This document shows positions 42,474 to 51,509 of a DNA stretch of 64,000 nucleotides, in pieces. Positions within the stretch are counted from its first letter, which is position 1; every line of letters begins with the position of its first letter. The stretch is from Streptomyces lydicus (lineage in GTDB: Bacteria; Actinomycetota; Actinomycetes; Streptomycetales; Streptomycetaceae): the NCBI RefSeq assembly GCF_004125265.1, contig NZ_RDTE01000003.1, forward strand, positions 1,364,001 to 1,428,000, read 5' to 3'. Below the pieces are notes generated by a model, which saw nothing but the letters and a program-made list of their open reading frames with translations, had not been told where the DNA came from and ran no database searches. The translations under genes and the position numbers were made by a program.

Positions 42474-42721
42474 GTCCGAACCGAGGTGTCGTTGGCGTGC
42501 CTAGGTCAGGAAGTCTCGGGCGGGACAGGTGGATTCGGCCCGGCCGGTGGTGCCCCGTCGGCGGTGACACTGACCGGGGGGCCGGACGCGAAGAGTGCTT
42601 CTGTATCCACCCCCCGAGCCTCCGCCGGCCGGGCAAAGCCCCCCGCCGGAATCCCGACGGGGGCCGCTGGTTTCTGAGTAAAGCCTGCCGGCCTCGTCTT
42701 CGACGCCGGCCCCGAGCCGCG

Positions 42722-43453
42722 CTACCGGCGCCCGCGGACGTCCGGAGCGGAACCGCCGGCGGGCCCCTCGCTCCGCTCCCCCGACCCCTGGCCCGGCACA
42801 CCGCCCCCCGCGCCACCCTCCCCCACCCCGCGTCCGGCCGGTGCCGGGGCGTCCTCGTGTACGCCCAGCCGCGCCAGTGAGGCGGCCGCCGCGGCTGCCA
42901 GTCGGGGGTGGGTGACGGCTGTGGTGAGGGCGGGGACCGCGCGGCGGTCGCCCAGGGCGCCCAGGCCCTCGACGCAGGCGAGCGCCACCCGCCAGTAGGG
43001 GTTGTGCGGGGTGAGCAGCCGCTCCAGGGTCGCGATCAGCGCGGGTACGGACTGTGGTGCGCGGAGTTCGGCGAGCAGCCGGACCGGGTGCAGGGCGTAG
43101 GCGGTGCGCAGCGGGTTGGTGGCGAGTGCGGCGGCGGCGCGGGCGGTACGGGGGTCGCCGAGGCGGGCCAGGGCGTGTGCGGCGGTGGCGCAGCGCACCG
43201 GGTCGCGGTAATTCAGCAGCAGCACCAGCGTCTCGAAGGCCCGCTTGTCGCCGGCGCAGCCCAGGATGAAGGCGGCGATCTCCCTGGCCCACAGCGGGCG
43301 TTCGACGGCGACCAGCATCCGGGCCAGTTCCTCCCGCCCGGCCGGGGTGTTCTTGCGGGCCAGCCCCAGCAGCCGTTCGTAGGCGACCAGATCCTGCGGG
43401 GAGCGGAGCTCGGCCCGCACCCGGTCCGTCAACTCGTGGAATTCCTCTTCCAT
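42722..43453 (-). CDS. HEAT-repeat protein
   Basis: A 243-residue soluble protein built of HEAT-like helical hairpins from about 50 to 195: for example VRCATAAHALARLGDPRTAR and WRVALACVEGLGALGDRRAV, each with the L-G-D/D-x-R turn. HEAT arrays mediate protein contacts, including in phycobilisome-lyase-like and kinase scaffolds. The last 40 residues are Gly/Ala-rich. GGGAGGGG precedes ATG 43453. It faces the dehydrogenase gene across a 385-bp divergent region. Confidence 0.78.
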   Translation of the reverse strand: MEEEFHELTDRVRAELRSPQDLVAYERLLGLARKNTPAGREELARMLVAVERPLWAREIAAFILGCAGDKRAFETLVLLLNYRDPVRCATAAHALARLGDPRTARAAAALATNPLRTAYALHPVRLLAELRAPQSVPALIATLERLLTPHNPYWRVALACVEGLGALGDRRAVPALTTAVTHPRLAAAAAASLARLGVHEDAPAPAGRGVGEGGAGGGVPGQGSGERSEGPAGGSAPDVRGRR

Positions 43454-43838
43454 TTGCCGATCCCCTCCCGCCGGGCGACCCCGGTTCCCGCGACGTGGTC
43501 TGCACCACAGCCTAATGACCCTCGCTACCCCTGGCGCTCTGGTTACTCACCGGTTAACCTGCTGGAACGAGCAGCACCACTGCTCGGGCGGCCTGGTGAC
43601 GCAGCCGCCACAGAGTGAAGTCGGTTCGGCACAGCACGACCTCAGTACGGAGAACACGGCACGGCCCCGGGACAGGGCCCGCCGTACCTCCCGCACCGCC
43701 GGTGCTCTCGCAGCGCTGCGGCTCCCGCGGCTCACCGCCGCCGTTCTGCCGCTGCGCAGTGCAGGTTCGCATCGCGCGGATACCCCTCAGTCGTCACTTC
43801 TCCCCTGTCGTCAGGGGAACACCCTCAGGAGTCTCGCG
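43454..43838. other. 385-bp divergent region before the dehydrogenase gene
   Basis: No gene or known riboswitch consensus was recognised. TCCCCTG-TCGT-CAGGGGA at 43801-43818, a perfect 7-bp stem with a tetraloop, lies about 20 bp upstream of the dehydrogenase ATG, in the leader RNA, and could affect translation. The rest is GC-rich with no clear repeats. Confidence 0.4.
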
Positions 43839-45686
43839 ATGGGCCCTCAGTCCACCCCTGATCTCTCAACTGAAGCCTCCCCCCTGCCCCTTTCCACCGT
43901 CGCCGTCGTCGGCCTGGGCACCATGGGTACCGGTATCGCCGAGGTGCTGACCCGGGCCGGCCGCGAGGTCATCGGCATCGACACCGACGAGGCCGCGGCC
44001 CGGCACGCCGTCACCGCCCTCGAAGCCGCCACCGCCCGCGCCGTGCAGCGCGAGCGGATCACGGAGCGGGAGCGGCAGGACGTCCTGGCCCGGTTCCGTA
44101 CCTTCACCGATCTGCAGGCCGCCGCGGACGCCGATCTCGTCATCGAGGTCGTGCCCGAGGACTACGAGCTCAAGCGGCAGGTCTTCGCCGGGCTCGATGC
44201 CGTGGTCCGCCCGGACACCATCCTGGCCACCGGCACCAACGCCCTGTCCGTGACCCGGCTCGCCGCCGATTCGCAGCGCCCCGAGCGAGTGCTCGGTGTG
44301 CACTTCTTCAACCCCGCACCGGCCATGAAGCTGGTCGAGGTGGTCTCCTCCGTGCTCACCGCGCCGGCCGCGGTCGCGGCCGTCACGGAGCTGGCGCACA
44401 CCCTGGGCAAGGACCCGATCGCGGTGGGTGACCGCCCCGGTTTCGTCGCGGACGGCCTGCTGTTCGGCTACCTGAACCAGGCCGCGGCGATGTACGAGTC
44501 CAAGTACGCCACCCGCGAGGACATCGACGCCGCGATGCGGCTGGGCTGCGGCCTGCCCATGGGCCCGCTGGCGCTGCTCGACCTGATCGGCGTGGACACC
44601 GCGCGCACGGTCCTGGAGGCGATGTACGCCGAGTCCCAGGACCGGCTGCACGCCCCCGCGCCGATCCTGGGCCAGCTGGCCGAGGCGGGGCTGACCGGCC
44701 GCAAGGCGGGCCGCGGCTTCTACACGTACGAAGCGCCGGGCTGGGGGCACCTCCCAGCGGTAGCTGGGGGAGCCACGGTCGTGCCGGACGCGGAGAGCCC
44801 GTCGGCCGCCGACGAGCTCGCCGGCGGGCGGACCGTCGACAGTGTCGGCGTGGCCGGTTCCGGGACGATGGCCAGCGGTATCGCCGAGGTCTTCGCCAAG
44901 GCGGGCTACAAGGTCGTGCTGGCCGCCCGCAGCCTGGAGAAGGCCGAGAAGGCCAAGGCCCGGATCGCCAAGTCGCTGGGCCGCTCCGTGGACAAGGGCC
45001 GGATGAGCGCCGAGGCCCGGGACACCTCGCTGGCCGCGATCACCCCGGCCGGTTCGCTGGACGCGTTCGCGGACGTGGACCTCGCGGTCGAGGCGGTGGC
45101 CGAGGACCTGGCGGTCAAGCAGGAGCTGTTCAAGACCTTGGACAAGGTCTGCAAGCCGGGCGCCGTCCTGGCCACCACCACCTCCTCGCTGCCGGTCGTG
45201 GCCTGCGCCCGCGCCACCTCGCGCCCCGAGGACGTCATCGGGATGCACTTCTTCAACCCGGCTCCCGCCATGAAGCTGGTCGAGGTGGTCCGTACGGTCC
45301 TGACGGCCGACGACGTCCACGCCACCGTGCGGGCGGTCTGCGCCAAGGTCCGCAAGCACCCCGTGGACTGCGGCGACCGGGCCGGGTTCATCGTGAACGC
45401 GCTGCTGTTCCCGTACCTGAACAACGCGATCAAGATGGTCGAGGAGCACTACGCGACGCTGGACGACATCGACGCCGCCATGAAGCTGGGCGGCGGGTAC
45501 CCGATGGGCCCGTTCGAACTCCTCGATGTGGTCGGCCTGGACGTGTCCCTGGCCATCGAGAAGGTGCTGCACGCGGAGTTCCGCGACCCGGGCCTGGCCC
45601 CGTCGCCGCTGCTGGAGCACCTCGTCGCCGCGGGCTGCCTCGGCCGCAAGACCGGCCGCGGCTTCCGTGAGTACGCCCGGCGCTGA
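43839..45686 (+). CDS. Double-length 3-hydroxyacyl-CoA dehydrogenase
   Basis: A 615-residue protein made of two complete 3HCDH units. Unit 1 (about 20-300) starts with the NAD loop VVGLGTMGTGIAEVLTRAG and has HFFNPAPAMKLVEVV (catalytic histidine region); unit 2 (about 333-615) repeats this with VAGSGTMASGIAEVFAKAG and the same HFFNPAPAMKLVEVV. It oxidises or reduces 3-hydroxyacyl-CoA, for example acetoacetyl-CoA to 3-hydroxybutyryl-CoA. The linker holds an extra GWGHLPAVAGGA encoded by a palindromic element. CAGGAG precedes ATG 43839. It lies before the TetR gene and the ccr operon on the same strand, though with its own intergenic gaps. Confidence 0.9.
   Translation: MGPQSTPDLSTEASPLPLSTVAVVGLGTMGTGIAEVLTRAGREVIGIDTDEAAARHAVTALEAATARAVQRERITERERQDVLARFRTFTDLQAAADADLVIEVVPEDYELKRQVFAGLDAVVRPDTILATGTNALSVTRLAADSQRPERVLGVHFFNPAPAMKLVEVVSSVLTAPAAVAAVTELAHTLGKDPIAVGDRPGFVADGLLFGYLNQAAAMYESKYATREDIDAAMRLGCGLPMGPLALLDLIGVDTARTVLEAMYAESQDRLHAPAPILGQLAEAGLTGRKAGRGFYTYEAPGWGHLPAVAGGATVVPDAESPSAADELAGGRTVDSVGVAGSGTMASGIAEVFAKAGYKVVLAARSLEKAEKAKARIAKSLGRSVDKGRMSAEARDTSLAAITPAGSLDAFADVDLAVEAVAEDLAVKQELFKTLDKVCKPGAVLATTTSSLPVVACARATSRPEDVIGMHFFNPAPAMKLVEVVRTVLTADDVHATVRAVCAKVRKHPVDCGDRAGFIVNALLFPYLNNAIKMVEEHYATLDDIDAAMKLGGGYPMGPFELLDVVGLDVSLAIEKVLHAEFRDPGLAPSPLLEHLVAAGCLGRKTGRGFREYARR
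44741..44775 (+). repeat. Palindromic coding insertion element, copy 1
   Basis: GGGGGCACCTCCCAGCGGTA followed by GCTGGGGGAGCC folds back on itself (CTCCCAGC / GCTGGGGG-type arms). It lies inside the dehydrogenase linker and reads in frame as HLPAVAGGA. A related copy lies in the glycerate kinase gene at 55921-55954. Confidence 0.65.
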
Positions 45687-45822
45687 CGCGTGGCGGCACC
45701 CCGGCCAGGCCGGGGGAGGGTGGGGTGGACTGCTGGAACCGGACGGCGGTCCACCCCCGCTCACGGGGGCACAGGCTGTACCTCATGCCGCAGGTCGCGT
45801 AAATATGCAGTACCGTCCCCAC

Positions 45823-46626
45823 ATGTCCCAGCCCGCTCGTACGCATCCCTCCGACGCCCCTGACAACGCCACTCCCGGTACCCGCCGGGCGGCCGCGCAA
45901 CGGCTCAAAATGCGCCGTGAATTGTCATCGGCGGCGATGGAGCTGTTCGCGACCAAGGGCTACGAGGCGACGACGGTCGACGAGATCGCGGCCGCCGCGG
46001 GCGTCGCCCGGCGTACCTTCTTCCGCCACTTCCGCTCCAAGGAAGAGGCGATCTTCCCCGACCACGACGACACCCTCGTCCGCGCGGAGGCCGTCCTGGA
46101 CGCCGCACCGCCGCACGAGAACCCCCTGGACACGGTCTGCCGCGGCATCAAGGAGGTCATGCGGATGTACGCGGCTTCCCCGGCCGTGTCGGTGGCCCGC
46201 TACCGCCTGACCCGCGAGGTCCCCACCCTGCGGGAGGCCGAGATCGCTTCGGTGGCCCGCTACGAGCGGCTGTTCACCCGCTATCTGCTGGGCCACTTCG
46301 ACGAGGGCGCCCACCGCGAGGGCGACGACGATCCACTGCTCGCCGAGGTCGCCGCGTCCGCCGTGGTCACCGCGCACAACCACGTCCTGCGGCGCTGGCT
46401 GCGGGCCGACGCCCAGGGCGATGTCGAGGCCCAGCTCGACCACGCCTTCGCGATCGTCCGGGAGACCTTCGGCGCCGGCATCGGCGCGGGCCGCACCGGC
46501 AGCGGGGAGAAGCCCCCGGCGGCCGTCTCGCGCGAAGGCGAGGTGCTGGTCGCGGTGGCCCGCACGGACGCGCCGCTGGACGAGGTCATGCGCACCATCC
46601 GCAAGGCGATCAAGGAACACAAGTAA
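45823..46626 (+). CDS. TetR-family transcriptional regulator next to the ccr operon
   Basis: A 267-residue regulator with an HTH at about 38-80 (ELFATKGYEATTVDEIAAAA then GVARRTFFRHFRSKEE). The F-F-R-H-F recognition helix and the hydrophobic GVARRTFFRHF are typical. A long C-terminal extension follows the ligand domain, with a Gly/Ala stretch near 225-245. ATG 45823 is chosen; ATG 45805 is possible. It lies between the double dehydrogenase and ccr and is a candidate regulator of this pathway. Confidence 0.87.
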   Translation: MSQPARTHPSDAPDNATPGTRRAAAQRLKMRRELSSAAMELFATKGYEATTVDEIAAAAGVARRTFFRHFRSKEEAIFPDHDDTLVRAEAVLDAAPPHENPLDTVCRGIKEVMRMYAASPAVSVARYRLTREVPTLREAEIASVARYERLFTRYLLGHFDEGAHREGDDDPLLAEVAASAVVTAHNHVLRRWLRADAQGDVEAQLDHAFAIVRETFGAGIGAGRTGSGEKPPAAVSREGEVLVAVARTDAPLDEVMRTIRKAIKEHK

Positions 46627-46755
46627 TAACGGCCTTCCGGCCGGAACCGGACGGGAACGCGGCCCGGTGCCCTTGGACCGACCGGGCCGCGACACGGATG
46701 GCGTAACGCCGACCCTGCGCACTCTGCGCACACATCGCATTTCTTTGCGTCACCC

Positions 46756-46780
46756 AGAGGCCCCCCAGCGGGCCTCTTTT
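46756..46780 (+). terminator. Rho-independent terminator after tetR
   Basis: AGAGGCCC and GGGCCTCT make a perfect 8-bp stem around CCCAGC, followed directly by TTT. It is the most canonical terminator in the window. Confidence 0.85.
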
Positions 46781-46820
46781 GCTCATGCGTGCCGTCCGGA
46801 TGACATCTGAGAGAAATTCT

Positions 46821-46856
46821 TGGCACTCAGTGTCTTGTCGACTGGCACGCGGTGTC
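46821..46856. promoter_or_regulatory. Paired 14-bp direct repeats upstream of ccr
   Basis: TGGCACTCAGTGTC (46821-46834) and TGGCACGCGGTGTC (46843-46856) are 22 bp apart (two helical turns) and share 12 of 14 bases. Each is itself partly symmetric (GGCAC / GTGTC). They lie 289 bp before ccr in an AT-richer stretch, so they are good candidates for regulator sites on the ethylmalonyl-CoA operon. Confidence 0.6.
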
Positions 46857-47144
46857 ATACGTTGAGGGTGTCCGGGCGGCCGGCGTGCTGCGAACCCACG
46901 CACGCCGGCTGTCCCACCAGCCCTATGTGGCTGTCCGCCCGGATGCCTGCGTCACAGGCACTCCCCAGCTGCCGCTGGGCACCGCGCTCACCAAGCGCTG
47001 CCAGGCACCGCGGCCGACGGCTCTGCGACCCCCGCAGAGGCGACGGCAACGGCGCCACCCCGGCCGAACCGACGGCACCACCTCCCGCACCACCCCGACG
47101 TTCCCTCAAGCCGTTTCCCCACGCGCTTCGCCGGAGGCACCCCC

Positions 47145-48482
47145 GTGAACGAAATCCTGGACGCAATCCTCGCGCCTGACACCACCAGCGCCGACTTCGC
47201 CGGCCTGACCATCCCCGAGTCCTACCGCGCGGTGACCGTGCACAAGGACGAGGCCGAGATGTTCGCCGGCCTGGAGAGCAAGGAGAAGGACCCCCGCAAG
47301 TCGCTGCACGTCGATGAGGTGCCGGTGCCCGAGCTGGGCCCGGGCGAGGCACTGGTGGCCGTCATGGCCTCCTCCGTGAACTACAACTCCGTGTGGACCT
47401 CGATCTTCGAGCCGGTGTCGACGTTCGGGTTCCTGGAGCGCTACGGCAAGCTCTCCCCGCTCACCAAGCGGCACGACCTGCCGTACCACGTCATCGGCTC
47501 CGACCTCGCGGGCGTGGTCCTGCGCACCGGGCCCGGCGTCAACGCCTGGGGCCCCGGCGACGAGGTCGTCGCGCACTGCCTGTCCGTCGAGCTGGAGTCC
47601 TCCGACGGCCACAACGACACCATGCTCGACCCCGAGCAGCGGATCTGGGGCTTCGAGACCAACTTCGGCGGCCTGGCCGAGATCGCGCTGGTCAAGTCCA
47701 ACCAGCTGATGCCCAAGCCCCAGCACCTGAGCTGGGAGGAGGCGGCGTCGCCCGGTCTGGTCAACTCGACCGCCTACCGCCAGCTCGTCTCGCAGAACGG
47801 CGCGGCGATGAAGCAGGGCGACAACGTCCTGATCTGGGGCGCCAGCGGCGGACTCGGCTCGTACGCCACCCAGTTCGCGCTGGCCGGCGGCGCCAACCCG
47901 ATCTGTGTGGTCTCCTCCGACCAGAAGGCGGAGATCTGCCGGCAGATGGGCGCCGAGGCAATCATCGACCGCAACGCCGAGGGCTACAAGTTCTGGAAGG
48001 ACGACCACAACCAGGACCCCAAGGAGTGGAAGCGCTTCGGCAAGCGCATCCGCGAGCTGACCGGCGGCGAGGACGTGGACATCGTCTTCGAGCACCCCGG
48101 CCGGGAGACCTTCGGCGCGTCCGTCTACGTCACCCGCAAGGGCGGCACCATCGTCACCTGCGCCTCCACCTCGGGCTACAACCACCAGTACGACAACCGC
48201 TACCTGTGGATGTCGCTGAAGCGGATCGTCGGCTCGCACTTCGCCAACTACCGCGAGGCGTGGGAGGCCAACCGTCTGATCGCCAAGGGCAAGATCCACC
48301 CGACGCTGTCGAAGACGTACAGCCTCGAGGAGACCGGACAGGCGGCGTACGACGTGCACCGCAACCTCCACCAGGGCAAGGTCGGCGTGCTGGCACTGGC
48401 CCCCGAGGAGGGCATGGGCGTGCGCGACGAGGAAATGCGCGCCAAGCACCTCGACGCCATCAACCGCTTCCGGAACGTCTGA
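47145..48482 (+). CDS. ccr: Crotonyl-CoA carboxylase/reductase
   Basis: A 445-residue medium-chain reductase that converts crotonyl-CoA, CO2 and NADPH to (2S)-ethylmalonyl-CoA, the key step of the ethylmalonyl-CoA pathway and a source of extender units for polyketides. The family sequence is clear: MASSVNYNSVWTSIFEPVST, IGSDLAGVVLRTGPGV, HDLPYHVIGSD, GASGGLGSYATQFAL (NADPH loop) and VFEHPGRETFGASVYVTRKG. GTG 47145 has GGAGG upstream. It begins the operon ccr-ecm-mcl-maoC-acd. Confidence 0.97.
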   Translation: MNEILDAILAPDTTSADFAGLTIPESYRAVTVHKDEAEMFAGLESKEKDPRKSLHVDEVPVPELGPGEALVAVMASSVNYNSVWTSIFEPVSTFGFLERYGKLSPLTKRHDLPYHVIGSDLAGVVLRTGPGVNAWGPGDEVVAHCLSVELESSDGHNDTMLDPEQRIWGFETNFGGLAEIALVKSNQLMPKPQHLSWEEAASPGLVNSTAYRQLVSQNGAAMKQGDNVLIWGASGGLGSYATQFALAGGANPICVVSSDQKAEICRQMGAEAIIDRNAEGYKFWKDDHNQDPKEWKRFGKRIRELTGGEDVDIVFEHPGRETFGASVYVTRKGGTIVTCASTSGYNHQYDNRYLWMSLKRIVGSHFANYREAWEANRLIAKGKIHPTLSKTYSLEETGQAAYDVHRNLHQGKVGVLALAPEEGMGVRDEEMRAKHLDAINRFRNV

Positions 48483-48520
48483 GCAACGCGGACTCCGGAC
48501 CAGGAAGATTCGGGCCTGAT

Positions 48521-50533
48521 ATGACTGAGCGTCAGAAGGATCGTCCGTGGCTGATGCGGACCTACGCCGGCCACTCCACCGCCGAGGCGTCCAACGAGCT
48601 GTACCGGCGTAATCTCGCCAAGGGCCAGACGGGTCTGTCGGTCGCGTTCGACCTCCCGACGCAGACCGGTTACGACCCCGACCACATCCTCGCCCGCGGC
48701 GAGGTCGGCCGGGTCGGGGTCCCGGTGTCCCACCTCGGCGACATGCGACGGCTGTTCCAGGACATACCCCTGGACCAGATGAACACCTCGATGACCATCA
48801 ACGCGACGGCCATGTGGCTGCTGGCGCTGTACGAGGTGGTCGCCGAGGAGCAGGGCGCCGACATCTCCAAGCTGTCGGGGACGACGCAGAACGACATCGT
48901 CAAGGAGTACCTCTCGCGCGGGACGCACGTCTTCCCGCCGGGACCCTCGCTCCGGCTGACCACCGACATGATCACGTACACGGTGGCGCACATCCCCAAG
49001 TGGAACCCGATCAACATCTGCAGCTACCACCTGCAGGAGGCGGGCGCCACGCCGGTCCAGGAGATCGCGTACGCGATGTCCACCGCGATCGCGGTGCTGG
49101 ACGCGGTGCGGGACTCCGGGCAGGTGCCGCCGGAGAAGTTCGGTGATGTCGTGGCCCGTATCTCGTTCTTCGTGAACGCCGGTGTCCGCTTCGTCGAGGA
49201 GATGTGCAAGATGCGCGCCTTCGGCCGCATCTGGGACAAGATCACCCGTGAGCGCTACGGCATCGAGAACGAGAAGCAGCGCCGGTTCCGCTACGGCGTC
49301 CAGGTCAACTCGCTCGGCCTGACCGAGGCGCAGCCGGAGAACAACGTCCAGCGGATCGTCCTGGAGATGCTGGCCGTCACGCTCTCCAAGGACGCCCGCG
49401 CCCGCGCCGTCCAGCTCCCGGCCTGGAACGAGGCGCTGGGTCTGCCGCGCCCCTGGGACCAGCAGTGGTCGCTGCGCATCCAGCAGGTCCTCGCCCACGA
49501 GAGCGACCTCCTCGAATACGAGGACATCTTCGCCGGCTCGCACGTCATCGAGGCCAAGGTGGACGCCCTGGTCGAGGACTGCTTGGCGGAGATCGAGCGG
49601 ATTCAGGAGATGGGCGGCGCGATGGCCGCCGTGGAGTCCGGCTACCTCAAGTCGCAGCTGGTCTCCGCGCACGCCGAGCGGCGGGCCCGGATCGAGGCCG
49701 GCGAGGAGAAGATCGTCGGCGTCAACTGCTACGAGGGCACCGAGCCCAACCCGCTCACCGCGGACCTCGACACCGCCATCATGACCGTCGACCCGGCCAA
49801 CGAGGCACGCGTCGTCCAGGCCCTGCACGAGTGGCGGGACAACCGCGACGAGGTACGGGCGCAGGACGCGCTGTCGGTGCTGAAGAAGACCGCGGCCGGT
49901 GACGGCAACCTCTTCGCGGCCACCCTGGAGTGCGCCCGCGCCGGGGTGACGACCGGCGAGTGGGCCTGGGCCCTGCGGGACGTCTTCGGCGAGTTCCGGG
50001 CTCCCACGGGCGTCTCCAGCGCTCCCCTGGCGGTCGCCGCCGAGGAGGGCAGCCCGCTGGCGGCGGTCCGCGAGAAGGTCGACAGGACCGCCGCCGAACT
50101 CGGCAGCGGAAAGCTGCGGCTGCTGGTCGGCAAGCCCGGCCTGGACGGACACAGCAACGGCGCCGAGCAGATCGCCGTACGGGCCCGTGACGCCGGCTTC
50201 GAGGTGATCTACCAGGGCATCCGGCTGACCCCGGAGCAGATCGTCTCGGCCGCGGTCGCCGAGGACGTGCACTGCGTGGGCCTGTCGATCCTGTCCGGCT
50301 CGCACGCCGAGCTGGTCCCGGACGTCCTGGCCCGGCTGCGGCGCACGGGCGTCGACGACATGCCGGTCATCGTCGGCGGCATCATCCCCTCCGCCGATGC
50401 AGCGGCGCTCCGGGAAGCCGGAGTGGCGGCCGTGTTCACCCCCAAGGACTTCGGTATTACGGAGATCATCGGCCGTATCGTCGACGAGATCCGGAAAGCG
50501 AACCAGCTCGACCCCCTGGAGGTTCCCGCATGA
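48521..50533 (+). CDS. ecm: Ethylmalonyl-CoA mutase (B12-dependent)
   Basis: A 670-residue single-chain acyl-CoA mutase. The N-terminal TIM-barrel opens RPWLMRTYAGHSTAEASNEL with MNTSMTINATAMWLLALYE, and the C-terminal B12 domain has KPGLDGHSNGAEQIA (D-x-H-x-x-G) and VGLSILSGSH, the dimethylbenzimidazole-off pocket. It converts ethylmalonyl-CoA to methylsuccinyl-CoA; the position directly after ccr, 38 bp away, distinguishes it from methylmalonyl-CoA mutase. Cobalamin must be supplied; no B12 riboswitch is seen here. The last codons overlap mcl by ATGA. Confidence 0.95.
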   Translation: MTERQKDRPWLMRTYAGHSTAEASNELYRRNLAKGQTGLSVAFDLPTQTGYDPDHILARGEVGRVGVPVSHLGDMRRLFQDIPLDQMNTSMTINATAMWLLALYEVVAEEQGADISKLSGTTQNDIVKEYLSRGTHVFPPGPSLRLTTDMITYTVAHIPKWNPINICSYHLQEAGATPVQEIAYAMSTAIAVLDAVRDSGQVPPEKFGDVVARISFFVNAGVRFVEEMCKMRAFGRIWDKITRERYGIENEKQRRFRYGVQVNSLGLTEAQPENNVQRIVLEMLAVTLSKDARARAVQLPAWNEALGLPRPWDQQWSLRIQQVLAHESDLLEYEDIFAGSHVIEAKVDALVEDCLAEIERIQEMGGAMAAVESGYLKSQLVSAHAERRARIEAGEEKIVGVNCYEGTEPNPLTADLDTAIMTVDPANEARVVQALHEWRDNRDEVRAQDALSVLKKTAAGDGNLFAATLECARAGVTTGEWAWALRDVFGEFRAPTGVSSAPLAVAAEEGSPLAAVREKVDRTAAELGSGKLRLLVGKPGLDGHSNGAEQIAVRARDAGFEVIYQGIRLTPEQIVSAAVAEDVHCVGLSILSGSHAELVPDVLARLRRTGVDDMPVIVGGIIPSADAAALREAGVAAVFTPKDFGITEIIGRIVDEIRKANQLDPLEVPA

Positions 50534-51504
50534 CCCAGGCCGCACCGCCGGCCTCCCGGCTGCGCCCGCGCCGCTCCTGTCTCGCGGTCCCCGGCAGCAA
50601 CCCGCGCTTCCTGGAGAAGGCCCAGGGCCTCCCGGCCGACCAGGTCTTCCTGGACCTGGAGGACGCCTGCGCGCCGCTCGCCAAGGAAGGCGCCCGCCAC
50701 CACATCGTCGAGGCGCTGAACCAGGGCGACTGGACGGGCAAGACCCGGGTCGTACGGGTCAACGACTGGACGACGCACTGGACGTACCGGGACGTCATCA
50801 CGGTCGTCGAGGGCGCGGGGCAGAACCTCGACTGCATCATGCTGCCGAAGGTCCAGGACGCCCAGCAGGTCGTGGCGCTGGACCTGCTGCTGACGCAGAT
50901 CGAGAAGACCATGGGCTTCGAGGTCGGCCGGATCGGCATCGAGGCGCAGATCGAGAACGCCAAGGGCCTGGTGAACGTCGATGCGATCGCCGGTGCCTCA
51001 CCGCGCCTGGAGACCATCATCTTCGGCCCGGCCGACTTCATGGCGTCCATCAACATGAAGTCCCTGGTGGTCGGCGAGCAGCCGCCCGGCTATGGGGCGG
51101 ATGCCTATCACTACATTCTGATGCGCATTCTGATGGCGGCCCGTACCTACGATCTGCAGGCGATCGACGGCCCGTACCTTCAGATCAAGAATGTTGACGG
51201 TTATCGCGAGGTCGCCGGCCGCGCCGCCGCCCTCGGCTTCGACGGCAAGTGGGTGCTGCACCCCGGTCAGGTCGAGGCCGCCAACGAGGTGTTCTCCCCC
51301 TCCCAGGAGGACTACGACCACGCCGAGCTGATCCTGGACGCCTACGAGTGGCACACCTCGGAGGCGGGCGGCGCCAAGGGTTCCGCGATGCTCGGCGACG
51401 AGATGATCGACGAGGCGAGCCGGAAGATGGCCCTGGTCGTCGCCGGCAAGGGCCGGGCCGCCGGCATGACCCGCACATCCACGTTCGAGGCCCCGGAGGC
51501 ATAA
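50530..51504 (+). CDS. mcl: L-malyl-CoA/beta-methylmalyl-CoA lyase
   Basis: A 324-residue HpcH/HpaI aldolase-family protein, with CLAVPGSNPRFLEKAQGLPA, DLEDACAP (Mg-binding acidic residues), IGIEAQIENAKGLVN and FGPADFMAS. In this pathway it splits beta-methylmalyl-CoA into glyoxylate and propionyl-CoA and condenses or cleaves malyl-CoA. Its ATG overlaps the ecm stop by 4 bp, so translation is coupled. It is the third operon gene. Confidence 0.92.
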   Translation: MTQAAPPASRLRPRRSCLAVPGSNPRFLEKAQGLPADQVFLDLEDACAPLAKEGARHHIVEALNQGDWTGKTRVVRVNDWTTHWTYRDVITVVEGAGQNLDCIMLPKVQDAQQVVALDLLLTQIEKTMGFEVGRIGIEAQIENAKGLVNVDAIAGASPRLETIIFGPADFMASINMKSLVVGEQPPGYGADAYHYILMRILMAARTYDLQAIDGPYLQIKNVDGYREVAGRAAALGFDGKWVLHPGQVEAANEVFSPSQEDYDHAELILDAYEWHTSEAGGAKGSAMLGDEMIDEASRKMALVVAGKGRAAGMTRTSTFEAPEA

Positions 51505-51509
51505 GCACC

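Larger units (their letters stand above)
46627..47144. other. 518-bp region between tetR and ccr
   Basis: It holds the tetR terminator (46756-46780) and the probable ccr promoter region (46821-46856 repeats). The remaining 290 bp before ccr is GC-rich with no supported gene and would be a long leader if transcription starts near 46860. Confidence 0.5.

Noticed and set aside
43454..43838. A cobalamin riboswitch before the ethylmalonyl-CoA genes
   Set aside because: No B12-box or matching helices were seen; only one short hairpin.
46821..46856. CIRCE/HrcA heat-shock element, because of TGGCACTC
   Set aside because: The second half is a direct repeat, not an inverted GAGTGCCA copy at 9 bp, and no chaperone gene follows.
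47393..48520. A long open frame reading through ccr into ecm in one frame
   Set aside because: The part before 48521 is out of frame with ccr and is Arg/Pro-rich shadow sequence; ecm starts at 48521 where family sequence begins.
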